From positions 1 to 64,000 of the forward strand of contig JAHEZV010000001.1 in the NCBI GenBank assembly GCA_023250885.1: DNA of 64,000 nt. Reading direction: 5' to 3'. The notes under the pieces were generated by a model. The model was given only the letters and a program-made list of their open reading frames with translations, did no database searches and was not told where the DNA came from. This DNA is from Nitrososphaera sp. GTDB taxonomy: Archaea > Thermoproteota > Nitrososphaeria > Nitrososphaerales > Nitrososphaeraceae. A program made the translations under genes and the position numbers. This document shows positions 43,886-51,802 of this stretch, one piece after another (position 1 is the stretch's first letter; each line of letters begins with the position of its first letter).

Positions 43886-44193
43886 CGCTAATAGCTTGCA
43901 GTTTTTGGAGTTTATCAGAATTTTATGCAATTGTCGATAATTTTAATAACAAATATTGAAAACATATTCTATTATCGGCAAGATATCCAGTTAATAAATT
44001 CACTTATTCAACATTTTATTTGGAACTTTTATAACATCAGTCTGTCCAAGATTATACAAATTTTGACAAATCTTGGGTTTTACAAATAAAATATTTGTAT
44101 AAATCTTAAATAGATATTATGTGTACTAAACGTCGGTAAAGTGACTAACTAACGCACGCACGCTAGTCGGTTATCAACCGGGTGAAATAAAAA
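43886..44193 (+). promoter_or_regulatory. Long AT-rich leader/promoter region before the zinc-finger gene
   Basis: This 300-base gap is much AT-richer than its surroundings. It contains TATA-like sequences, the best being ATAAATCTTAAATAG near 44100-44114. About 70 bases later is GGGTGAAATAAAAA just before the ATG at 44194, which contains a weak ribosome-binding-like GGTGA. The gene probably has a long untranslated leader; a regulatory role is unproven. Confidence 0.45.
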
Positions 44194-44442
44194 ATGACTT
44201 GTAAAGGTATATGCATCCGTCACAAGGCTCAAAAGCCAGTCGGCTCCGGCCGGTACGCAAGCGGACAGAAGAGATGCCAGATATGTGAAATATTCATAAA
44301 GTGGGATGGACTCTGGTGCCCGTGCTGCGGCTACCGGTTGCGGACAAAGCCGAGGAACCTGAAGTACAAGGCGAAGCTCAGGGCAAGGACAAAGAAGCAG
44401 GAACTAAACGTCGCCAAGCCCATCACTGTTCGCGTAAGATAA
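44194..44442 (+). CDS. Small zinc-finger protein of a thaumarchaeal family (82 aa)
   Basis: The 82-residue protein has CKGICIRHKAQKP, CQICEIFIKWDGLWCPCCGY and a basic tail (RTKPRNLKYKAKLRARTKKQ). The CxxC...CxCC pattern and basic C-terminus resemble small thaumarchaeal zinc-finger proteins, often in several copies per genome. Nucleic-acid binding is likely. Confidence 0.82.
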   Translation: MTCKGICIRHKAQKPVGSGRYASGQKRCQICEIFIKWDGLWCPCCGYRLRTKPRNLKYKAKLRARTKKQELNVAKPITVRVR

Positions 44443-44446
44443 GCCA

Positions 44447-44809
44447 ATGGATAATGAGCCTGATGCAAAGGAAGGGAAGGTCGTCAGCTCTAGCACTGGG
44501 AGAAATTTTTTACTCCGGACAATCTTTTTTCAGAACGGCTGCTTTTTCATAATAACCGAAGGCGAACAGCGCATAGGAGCGATTTCCGTCGCCATCAGCA
44601 CGTCAAACAAGGTCAACGTGGCCAAGGTCATACCGAGCAAGTACGATTCAATCTTTATCAATACTGTCGCGGAGAAGGTATCGTCCATGATTAACGGTAT
44701 CTGCCTGGTCTCGCTCCACAGCAAGACCCAGCTCCAACTTGACGACATGAAAGCAATTATGGGAGAGGTACTGAGTACCGTTGGTAGCAAAAAGCATGAA
44801 GGGCAATGA
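44447..44809 (+). CDS. Conserved hypothetical protein adjacent to UbiD
   Basis: The 120-residue protein has FFIITEGEQRIGAISVAIST and KVIPSKYDSIFINTVAEKVS. The alternating pattern looks like a small alpha/beta fold, possibly PAC3/4-like, but I cannot assign it. The UbiD start at 44796 lies within its last codons (14-base overlap), so they are coupled. A chaperone or partner for the decarboxylase is possible. Confidence 0.7.
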   Translation: MDNEPDAKEGKVVSSSTGRNFLLRTIFFQNGCFFIITEGEQRIGAISVAISTSNKVNVAKVIPSKYDSIFINTVAEKVSSMINGICLVSLHSKTQLQLDDMKAIMGEVLSTVGSKKHEGQ

Positions 44810-46163
44810 CGTTGATTTTCGCAGCTTTCTGTCCCTGCTAGAGAGCGAGGAAGAGCTTGTGCGCGTCAAGCAGGATGTCAGCGCTGAATTTGAGCTGGCT
44901 GCAGTCACGGCAAAGCTGGACAGCAAACAGGCCGTGCTCTTTGAGAAGGTGCGAGGAGGCAAGATCGGAGTCGCCTGCAACGTCGTCGGCACACCAAAGA
45001 AATTCTACCTAGCCATTGCAGGTTCGCGCAAGGTAGGCCAGTCAGACATCAAGAAAGCAATCCACGCCCGCATCGCTGAAGCGCTTTCAAGACTAGCCGA
45101 GCCGGCAAAGGCACACGGCGGCGCGCCATTTGAAAAGAACTCATCAAGAAACCTTCACGATCTCCCGATAGTGACGCATTTTGAAAAGGATGCAGGTCCT
45201 TTCGTCACTTCTTCTGTCGTTTTTGCAAAGGATCAGGAAAAGGGGAACCAGAACCAGTCGACCCATAGGCTGTTGCGCCTTGACGACCGACACATGGCAA
45301 TCAGGATGGTTGAGGGCAGACATCTCCACAAGTGCTTCACCTATGCCCGCGACCACGGCGAAGACCTGAAAGTCACAATAGCTATAGGTGTGCACCCGGC
45401 AGTGAGTATTGCCGCGGCATACCAGGCGGCGTACGGCGTTGACGAAATGCTGATAGCCAATTCGCTGCTTGATGGCAAGCTCTCGCTTACCAAGGCAAGC
45501 TATTCGCAATTGTACGTGCCAAGCCACGCCGAGATCTTGCTTGAAGGCAGGATCCTGAAGGACAGGACGCAGGAAGAATGGATGGTCGAGATGCTCCGCA
45601 CCTACGACCTTAAGCGCAAGCAGCCCGTATTTGAGCTCGAAAGAATATGGTTCCGCGACAATGCCATTTATCACGATATCCTGCCCGGCTACGCGGAGCA
45701 CCGGCTGCTCATGGGCCTGCCGATCGAGGCGAAGATGTTTGATTACATAAAGAACGTCGTGCCCACCACGCAGGCTGTGCACCTGACCGATGGCGGCAGC
45801 AACTGGCTTGTTGCGGTGATACAAATCGAAAAGCGCCTCGAGGGCGAGCCCAAGAACGCGCTCATGGCTGCGTTTTCTGCCCACCCCTCACTCAAGATGG
45901 CGACCGTTGTAGACGACGATATCGACCCGACAGATCCGGTTGCAGTTGAGTACGCGATTGCCACTAGATGCCAGGCAGACAAGGACTTCATCATAATGCC
46001 AAACGCAAAGGGTTCAAGCCTCGACCCGTCAAGCGATCAGGTAAACCTGCTTACGACAAAGGTCGGCATTGACGCGACCGCGTCGCTGCTGAAGGCCAAA
46101 GAAAGATTCGAGATCGCAAGAATCCCCGGCGAGGAAAAAACAAAGCTTTCCGACTACCTTTAG
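44796..46163 (+). CDS. UbiD-family decarboxylase (anhydromevalonate phosphate decarboxylase candidate)
   Basis: UbiD enzymes need prenylated FMN to remove CO2. The preferred start is ATG 44796 (MKGNDVDFRSFLSLL). Blocks DLPIVTHFEKDAGPFVTSSV, RLLRLDDRHMAIRMVEGRHL and VYAERSV-like FRDNAIYHDILPGYAEH are family-typical. In archaea with AcnX, a UbiD homologue decarboxylates trans-anhydromevalonate 5-phosphate to isopentenyl phosphate. The AcnX genes are 6 kb upstream. A UbiX-type flavin prenyltransferase is not in the window. Confidence 0.88.
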   Translation: MKGNDVDFRSFLSLLESEEELVRVKQDVSAEFELAAVTAKLDSKQAVLFEKVRGGKIGVACNVVGTPKKFYLAIAGSRKVGQSDIKKAIHARIAEALSRLAEPAKAHGGAPFEKNSSRNLHDLPIVTHFEKDAGPFVTSSVVFAKDQEKGNQNQSTHRLLRLDDRHMAIRMVEGRHLHKCFTYARDHGEDLKVTIAIGVHPAVSIAAAYQAAYGVDEMLIANSLLDGKLSLTKASYSQLYVPSHAEILLEGRILKDRTQEEWMVEMLRTYDLKRKQPVFELERIWFRDNAIYHDILPGYAEHRLLMGLPIEAKMFDYIKNVVPTTQAVHLTDGGSNWLVAVIQIEKRLEGEPKNALMAAFSAHPSLKMATVVDDDIDPTDPVAVEYAIATRCQADKDFIIMPNAKGSSLDPSSDQVNLLTTKVGIDATASLLKAKERFEIARIPGEEKTKLSDYL

Positions 46164-46215
46164 CGACAACTGGACAAGGGATTAAATAGCCTCTAATGGT
46201 AAGGCAATAGAAGCA

Positions 46216-46545
46216 ATGAAGCCCAACAATTTTGCTATGAAGGACTGGCATCTTGAACATGTTGAAAAAGTCATTGTCCGTTTTGTCAAGGGCATTTCTC
46301 CTGACGCTTCTTCTTTTGAGAAACGAAATTACAAAAAATACAGCACGGTTTCGAGCTGCGCCAAGCAAATTGAATACGACATCAAGCATGGGGTCACGAT
46401 GGACGAAGTCCTCAACGTCGTCCGCAGGATAAGGCACGAGAAGCAATTCAAGGAGCTGCAAAAGAGCCCCGAATCGCTCCAGCGGCTCGACGAGCTTGAA
46501 AGGCAGATCTCGGCGCCAAAAAAAGTGGCAACCACGTGGTACTAG
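46216..46545 (+). CDS. Hypothetical helical protein (109 aa)
   Basis: The 109-residue protein is helical and basic, with FAMKDWHLEHVEKVIVRFV and MDEVLNVVRRIRHEKQFKEL. Its stop (TAG) is followed immediately by the ATG of the next gene, so they form a pair. No family recognised. Confidence 0.72.
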   Translation: MKPNNFAMKDWHLEHVEKVIVRFVKGISPDASSFEKRNYKKYSTVSSCAKQIEYDIKHGVTMDEVLNVVRRIRHEKQFKELQKSPESLQRLDELERQISAPKKVATTWY

Positions 46546-47106
46546 ATGTCTGAGTATCGCTTTACTGACGGCAACCTGATTATCCTGTACGCGGTGCACA
46601 AGGGCAAGTCGGCCGACGGCGGGCTTCCTTATTATATTATAGAGCGCGTGAAGGTCGGCCTTGAAACGTACGGCATGGTCATGCGTTCAAAGGCGGATCA
46701 TCACAAGACTATGGTCATTATTGTAGGCGAGCCGGGGCCGTCGGAAAAAGTAAAGAAGGCGCTTGTGCAGGGCGGAGTCAAGCAGGACATTATAGCAATC
46801 GACACCGACTCGCAGAACATGGCACGGACTATCGACAGGATAGCGGGCATGATAAAGAGCAAGCCCAACCCGCCTTACGTCTACTTCATCGGCTCGGTGT
46901 GGCTGCATGACATCTTCGATTCTACTGTCTTGTCAAAGCTAAAAGGCTTCAAGATACGGTTCTACGGCGCGCTCGATCACCGGCCTGTGGATGAGGTAGA
47001 GAGGGAAAAGGCGCTTGACGTTCCCAAGAAGGGCATGGAATACTACAAGCAGCGGGCCAAGAATAAAGCCGTTGACTTATTGCTCAACGTAATATTCCCG
47101 GACTAA
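46546..47106 (+). CDS. Conserved hypothetical protein (186 aa)
   Basis: The protein looks like a Rossmann-type alpha/beta fold, with NLIILYAVHKGKSADGGLPY, TMVIIVGEPGPSEKVKKAL and PPYVYFIGSVWLHDI. A nucleotide-binding or SAM-like fold could account for the GEPGPS phrase. No assigned family. It begins directly after its neighbour's stop and ends just before tRNA-Gly. Confidence 0.72.
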   Translation: MSEYRFTDGNLIILYAVHKGKSADGGLPYYIIERVKVGLETYGMVMRSKADHHKTMVIIVGEPGPSEKVKKALVQGGVKQDIIAIDTDSQNMARTIDRIAGMIKSKPNPPYVYFIGSVWLHDIFDSTVLSKLKGFKIRFYGALDHRPVDEVEREKALDVPKKGMEYYKQRAKNKAVDLLLNVIFPD

Positions 47107-47140
47107 GTTTTAATATCCTTGGCAATGTCGGCTACAGTAA

Positions 47141-47234
47141 GCGGTCATCGTCTAGTTTGGTCCAGGACACTGGCCTTCCATGCACGCATGCGCGGGGTTA
47201 GCCCGTAACCCGGGTTCAAATCCCGGTGACCGCA
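47141..47234 (+). tRNA. tRNA-Gly (anticodon UCC) with a 19-nt intron after position 37
   Basis: The acceptor arms GCGGTCA and TGACCGC pair perfectly, and the T arm CCGGG-TTCAAAT-CCCGG is standard. The anticodon loop reads C-T-T-C-C-A, giving anticodon TCC. An insert of about 19 nt (TGCACGCATGCGCGGGGTT) separates position 37 from A38, so the 94-nt gene would splice to about 75 nt. The anticodon stem has one C-U mismatch with this split. A GTTTTAATATCC TATA-like sequence is about 25 bases upstream. Confidence 0.85.
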
Positions 47235-47245
47235 TCTTTCTCTTC

Positions 47246-47752
47246 CTATGGCAATGTATCAGAAAAATCCTTCGTCACTTGCGTGGTTCCTGACTCTATC
47301 GTTGCGCTGCCTGTGACGCGCCACTTTATGTCAGAGATGTTGTTCTGGATCTTGTTGAATATCTGGGCTTTTGCATCAGAGTTGTCTATCGTAACCGCGC
47401 TGTCTGTCACAGACACGCGTGTGCCACTAAAGAGTACAGGTCTTCCGTTGAGCGGGATGTCTTCGTATGATAGCGTATAGGTGCCAAGGTTGACACCATC
47501 TGCCATTAGCTCATAGTTCACTTGCGATGTAGTTAGTGTGATAGGGTTATTGTTGATGATCATGAACGTCAGAATCAGGTTGAGCGACTGCGCGCCCTGG
47601 CTGCTGTCAGGTTGAAGCTCAACCTTGTCCAGTTCGGTACCGACCTTGTCCAGATCAATGGGGGTGTACACGATAAGCGGGTAGAAAATAATGGCAAGAG
47701 CGACTGCCGCGATTGCGCCAATGAGCACTACCCTTCTTGGACCTATTATCAA
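47246..47752 (-). CDS. LEA-type-2 (WHy-domain) membrane-anchored protein
   Basis: The 168-residue protein starts with a basic residue cluster and one membrane helix (VVLIGAIAAVALAIIFYPLIV). The rest is a beta-sandwich, with SLNLILTFMIINNNPITLTT and NPIPLNGRPVLFSG-like sequence, characteristic of LEA-14/WHy proteins found in archaea. They are linked to desiccation or envelope stress, but the function is not established. The gene is convergent with the tRNA. Confidence 0.75.
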   Translation of the reverse strand: MIIGPRRVVLIGAIAAVALAIIFYPLIVYTPIDLDKVGTELDKVELQPDSSQGAQSLNLILTFMIINNNPITLTTSQVNYELMADGVNLGTYTLSYEDIPLNGRPVLFSGTRVSVTDSAVTIDNSDAKAQIFNKIQNNISDIKWRVTGSATIESGTTQVTKDFSDTLP

Positions 47753-47831
47753 GCGATCCTAGCTGACCCGCAGAGCTGATTAAAAGCTTTCTGTGAGGAC
47801 AGCATCGATAATATATCGCGCAAATGTGAAA

Positions 47832-48332
47832 ATGACGATGGCTCTTGCCGACAGCCTTGTCACGTGGGTGCACCTGATATGCTCCTCGATATGGGTCGGT
47901 GGATCGATCTTTATCGGAGTCGTCCTAGTTCCGGTGCTAAAGTCGTACACAAAGACGCTTGAAGAGCTGGTAGCGCTCATGGTCAAGGTCGGGCGGCGCT
48001 TCAACAAGATAACGGTGCCGGCGTTTGGCATCCTGATAGCAACCGGCATCTACAATTCGCGCGGGTTCATAGGCGATCCCGGCTCGCTGCTCGATACGAC
48101 CTACGGCATGATCCTGCTGACAAAAATCATCCTTGTAATTGCCACCGTGGGTACGTACGTCGTGCATGTCAGGCTGCTGAACGCAGACATGGAGCGCAAG
48201 ATAATGTCAGGCCAAAGCGGCAACGTCTACGTCCAGTCGATAAGGACTAAGATAATCGTTCTTGGCGAGATAATCGTTGTCCTGTCAATTGCCATTTTGC
48301 TGCTTGCAGCGCTGCTTGATGGCGGCGTCTAG
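47832..48332 (+). CDS. CopD-like integral membrane protein
   Basis: The track starts at 47793, but MTMALADSLVTWVHLICSSI at 47832 is the more natural start (or MALAD at 47838). The protein has four membrane helices, with HLICSSIWVGGSIFIGVVL resembling CopD/heme-copper or DUF2269-type proteins. The WVHLICSSIWVGGS motif suggests heme or copper handling. Only weak assignment. Its stop overlaps the convergent rtcA by four bases. Confidence 0.65.
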   Translation: MTMALADSLVTWVHLICSSIWVGGSIFIGVVLVPVLKSYTKTLEELVALMVKVGRRFNKITVPAFGILIATGIYNSRGFIGDPGSLLDTTYGMILLTKIILVIATVGTYVVHVRLLNADMERKIMSGQSGNVYVQSIRTKIIVLGEIIVVLSIAILLLAALLDGGV

Positions 48333-49366
48333 CCCTCTATCGTAACGACGTATGCCTTGCCCTGCTGCACTATGCTGTATTTGCATCCGACCAGCTGGCT
48401 TGCAACCTGCAGGTTTGTGCGGAGGTGCTCTGTCACTCTGGCAGTCCTGTATTTCGATCTGCCTTTCGCAAGAGCAAACGGGAGGACAAGCATGTCTGCA
48501 AGGAACGGGTCCACCGGAGCCAGTGCAAGCGTGCTTTCAAGATAACGATCGGCGGCTTCGGCTCCCACCGCCTCGGCGCGCTTGCCTACCTCACCTATCG
48601 AGTCGCCCCCGACGTACGGCCCAAAGTCAGACGCCGAGTAGATCAGGATCGACGAGCCCGGCGAATTTGATGTTTCGATTGAGGCAGTGTAATTGCTGCA
48701 GCGGATTCCATTTTTCTCCAGCGCAATCATGGCAGATGATATCTGCCGCTCTGCGACATGCCGGGCCAGCTGGCCGCACACGCTTGTGATCCTGGGCGCT
48801 ACGTCCCTCGTGGTCAGGAGCTCCATCGTGCCGGGCACCTTGCAGGGCTCGATGTTTGACTGCACTACGCCGCCGCCCTTTGGATAGTATCCGCGCCTTA
48901 GCACGTCGGCTGAAAATTTTATCCCGATATTTCGATAAGCGTCTGCAACGACGTACTTTACATAATCGATGGTCGGGCTTGACTTGACGTCTGTGCCGCC
49001 GGTGATTTCCAGCTGCAGGCTGTTGCCAGAGAGCGACACTGCCGGCACGACTGCCATCAATATCATCGGAATGCTCCCGGCTGTTCCGATGTCGACCTTG
49101 ACCGAGCCTCCTTCAAATTTGCCGGATGGCGCAAACTTCACCCATTCAGCCCGTACCTTCAGATTTTCAACGTGTGCGCGGAAGAGGTCTCCAAGTATCT
49201 TGATGCCTGCCATGTGCTGCGGGCGCAGGCCGGGGTTCTGCCGCTTGGCCCTGATGTTGGTCACCTCGACAGGATTGCCGGTTATCGCGGAAAGCGAGAC
49301 TGCGGTACGCAGTATCTGGCCGCCGCCCTCGCCCTGCGAGCCGTCAATCCTGACCGGTTCTGTCAC
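48329..49366 (-). CDS. rtcA: RNA 3'-terminal phosphate cyclase
   Basis: RtcA converts RNA 3'-phosphates to 2',3'-cyclic phosphates using ATP. The 345-residue protein has the family opening GSQGEGGGQILRTAVSLSAI, the HMAGIKIL segment, SSPTIDYVKYVVADAY, and the C-terminal catalytic His in ARVTEHLRTNLQVA. Normal length. It is convergent with the CopD-like gene and divergent from nadM. Confidence 0.95.
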   Translation of the reverse strand: MTEPVRIDGSQGEGGGQILRTAVSLSAITGNPVEVTNIRAKRQNPGLRPQHMAGIKILGDLFRAHVENLKVRAEWVKFAPSGKFEGGSVKVDIGTAGSIPMILMAVVPAVSLSGNSLQLEITGGTDVKSSPTIDYVKYVVADAYRNIGIKFSADVLRRGYYPKGGGVVQSNIEPCKVPGTMELLTTRDVAPRITSVCGQLARHVAERQISSAMIALEKNGIRCSNYTASIETSNSPGSSILIYSASDFGPYVGGDSIGEVGKRAEAVGAEAADRYLESTLALAPVDPFLADMLVLPFALAKGRSKYRTARVTEHLRTNLQVASQLVGCKYSIVQQGKAYVVTIEG

Positions 49367-49427
49367 TGCCCGTACCGATTGTGACTTTGCTTAAATATGT
49401 TTAAAATAGGTCGCCGGCAGCATAGCA

Positions 49428-49952
49428 TTGTTGACCACCGGGCTTTTTGTCGGCCGGTTCCAGCCCTTCCACAAGGGGCACCTTGCGACGGTAAAGTTTG
49501 CCCTTGCCAAGGTCAACCAGCTGGTAATAGTGGTGGGCAGCGCTCAAAAGAGCCACGAGCCCAAAAACCCATTCACGGCCGGCGAGCGCATCAGGATGAT
49601 AAAAGAGTCGCTCGACTTTGAAAAAATCGACACAGGCGAGATATTGATAATACCGGTCCCGGACGTCGACGTGCATTTGCTCTGGACCCGGCAGGTGGAC
49701 ATGCTGGTGCCAAAATATGACGTCGTGTTCGCCAACGACCCGTTCACGCTCTTGCTGTTCCGGGAAAGGGGCGTCAAGACGATAGAGGCGCCGCTGGTCA
49801 AACGGAGCGAGATGCAGGCCGCAGAGATCAGGAGCAGGATGGCCACACGCGGGAAATGGGAACGCCTCGTCCCGGCCACTGTTGCTAGGATAGTCGAGGA
49901 AATAAACGGCGTCGAGAGGGTTAAGGCAATCGCCGAACGTGCTCATTACTGA
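49428..49952 (+). CDS. nadM: Archaeal nicotinamide-nucleotide adenylyltransferase
   Basis: NadM joins NMN and ATP to make NAD. The 174-residue protein shows GLFVGRFQPFHKGHLATVKF with the HxGH nucleotide motif, GSAQKSHEPKNPFTAGERI, and the ISxxxxR-like AAEIRSRMATRG. It starts TTG at 49428. Length is right for the archaeal type. Confidence 0.95.
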   Translation: MLTTGLFVGRFQPFHKGHLATVKFALAKVNQLVIVVGSAQKSHEPKNPFTAGERIRMIKESLDFEKIDTGEILIIPVPDVDVHLLWTRQVDMLVPKYDVVFANDPFTLLLFRERGVKTIEAPLVKRSEMQAAEIRSRMATRGKWERLVPATVARIVEEINGVERVKAIAERAHY

Positions 49953-50007
49953 AAAACATACTTCTAGCTGGGCGGCCATAAAAACATATTTCTAGCTGGG
50001 CGGCCAT
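49952..50007. repeat. Tandem duplication of a 28-bp unit in the nadM-50017 gap
   Basis: The unit AAAAACATACTTCTAGCTGG followed by GCGGCCAT occurs at 49952-49979 and 49980-50007, differing by one C/T. The gap between nadM and the TTG-start gene is mostly this duplication. The AAACATAT part is TATA-like, so the repeat doubles the candidate promoter. Confidence 0.85.
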
Positions 50008-50016
50008 AGAACAGCG

Positions 50017-50412
50017 TTGTTTGGCGGCAGGTACAGCGACAAAGATGGAGGGCGCCCAGCGGGCAATTTCATTGACGAGCCGTGGTTTATCGACCTACAA
50101 AAGCTCAACAATGAAGAGCTGATGCGGATGTATACCATGATTTCTGACCGCCGCTACACGTTCGCCAAGAACGCGTGGTACGTCCCGATTGGCGGGGACC
50201 AGCGCTGCCCAATAATGGTGGCCAAGGGCTACAGGTCGCCTGACACGCTTGACAGGATGGTCGAGTTCCAGGACACCGCCAAGACGCTTGAAGGCGAGTT
50301 CCGCAACTTTATCGACGCGTGGGACTTCGGATACATCACCGAGCGCGACATTGAAAAGGCGATCCTGAAGACGCTTGAATCAAGGAACATCGAAATAGCC
50401 GAGCACAGCTAA
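50017..50412 (+). CDS. Conserved hypothetical protein (131 aa)
   Basis: The TTG-started protein is soluble and hydrophilic, with EPWFIDLQKLNNEELMRMYT, PIGGDQRCPIMVAKGYRSPD and a helical C-terminus. It is a single-domain protein without motifs I can name. The tandem 28-bp repeat lies directly upstream. GatD follows after a 34-base gap on the same strand. Confidence 0.7.
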   Translation: MFGGRYSDKDGGRPAGNFIDEPWFIDLQKLNNEELMRMYTMISDRRYTFAKNAWYVPIGGDQRCPIMVAKGYRSPDTLDRMVEFQDTAKTLEGEFRNFIDAWDFGYITERDIEKAILKTLESRNIEIAEHS

Positions 50413-50446
50413 TTGTTAATATATTCAGCAATCGCCTTTCAAGGCG

Positions 50447-51763
50447 TTGGCAAAGCAAGATAGTGGCGGCTACAGGGGAGCCGCCCTCAGGCTATTGGCA
50501 AAGCAGGGCGTGTCAGTGGGCGACAGCGTCAGGATCGCCACCGAGGACGGCGAGATGTCCGGAGTGCTGATGCCCCGCTACGAGTCTGCCAGCGAAGATT
50601 ACATTTCAATCAAGCTAAAGAGCGGTTACAATACTGGCATACTAGTCGGCAGGATAAAGTCGATAACAAAATTGCAAAAAAGCGAGCGTGCCAAGGCTGC
50701 CAAGGCTTCTGAAATTACGGAAAGCGAGGGCCGCCCGAAGATCGCGCTCATAAGCACCGGCGGAACGATTGCAAGTAAGATAGACTACAGGACGGGCGGC
50801 GTGCACGCGGCCCTTTCCGCTTCTGAACTCTATTCATCCGTTCCAGAGCTTGCCAATCACGCTTCGATAGACCCCGAGGTGCTGCTGAGCGAGTACAGCG
50901 AGAACCTAAAACCTGAGCACTGGACAATGATAGCTGACAAGGTCGCTGAAAAAGTAAAGAATGGTAAGTATCGCGGGGTCATCGTGTCACACGGCACCGA
51001 CACGATGCATTACACCGCGGCCGCGCTCTCTTTTGCTCTTCAGGGCCTGCCGATCCCGGTGGTGCTTGTAGGCGCGCAGCGCTCCTCTGACCGGCCTTCT
51101 TCTGACGCCGCGCTGAATTTGCTATGGGCCACAGTATTTGCTGCAAAATCAAAGTACGCCGGCGTATTTGTGGCGATGCACGCCGACGCTTCGGACGACG
51201 CGATCGCCTGCCACGTCGGGACGAGGGTCAGAAAGAACCATACGAGCAGGCGTGACGCATTTGAGTCGATAGATGCGACGCCGGTCGCGCTTGTCAGGAA
51301 CAACGTTGTAGAGATGCAGAAAAGCGAGATCAAGCTGGCGAAAAGATCTGAGAATAATTTGGTGGCAAAGACAAAATTCGACGACAGGGTTGCGCTGCTA
51401 AAGTACTACCCTGGCTTTGACCCAAGGCTGATCGATCACACTGCCAAGGCCGGCTACAGGGCTATAATCCTCGAGGGCACGGGGCTCGGGCACGTTAGCA
51501 AGGAATGCTTTCCAGCTCTCAAGAAAGCAGTTGACGCGGGCATCATGGTCTTCATGACGTCGCAATGCATCTGGGGGAGGGTAAGGATGACAGTATATGA
51601 CACTGGCAGGGACCTGCTTGACATTGGCTTAATACCGTTGTCGGACATGATATCCGAGACTGCAACCGTCAAGGCAATGTGGGCGCTTGCGAACAGCGAC
51701 GATGCAAAAAAGGTGATGCAGGAAAACCTTGCGAACGAGATTTCTGCTAGCATCCCGTTATAG
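50447..51763 (+). CDS. gatD: Glu-tRNA(Gln) amidotransferase subunit D
   Basis: GatD is the asparaginase-like glutaminase that supplies ammonia to GatE, converting Glu-tRNA-Gln to Gln-tRNA-Gln. The 438-residue protein, TTG start, has an N-terminal beta-barrel (about residues 1-75) then ALISTGGTIASKIDYRTGGV and VIVSHGTDTMHYTAAAL, the two catalytic motifs of the asparaginase fold. GatE follows 40 bases later. Confidence 0.97.
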   Translation: MAKQDSGGYRGAALRLLAKQGVSVGDSVRIATEDGEMSGVLMPRYESASEDYISIKLKSGYNTGILVGRIKSITKLQKSERAKAAKASEITESEGRPKIALISTGGTIASKIDYRTGGVHAALSASELYSSVPELANHASIDPEVLLSEYSENLKPEHWTMIADKVAEKVKNGKYRGVIVSHGTDTMHYTAAALSFALQGLPIPVVLVGAQRSSDRPSSDAALNLLWATVFAAKSKYAGVFVAMHADASDDAIACHVGTRVRKNHTSRRDAFESIDATPVALVRNNVVEMQKSEIKLAKRSENNLVAKTKFDDRVALLKYYPGFDPRLIDHTAKAGYRAIILEGTGLGHVSKECFPALKKAVDAGIMVFMTSQCIWGRVRMTVYDTGRDLLDIGLIPLSDMISETATVKAMWALANSDDAKKVMQENLANEISASIPL

Positions 51764-51802
51764 GCAAGGCTTAATACGTATGTCAGGGGATTTTCTATCC
51801 CA

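Noticed and set aside
45144-45884. Minus-strand ORF of 246 aa opposite UbiD
   Set aside because: Antisense shadow, no recognisable domain, high-GC artefact.
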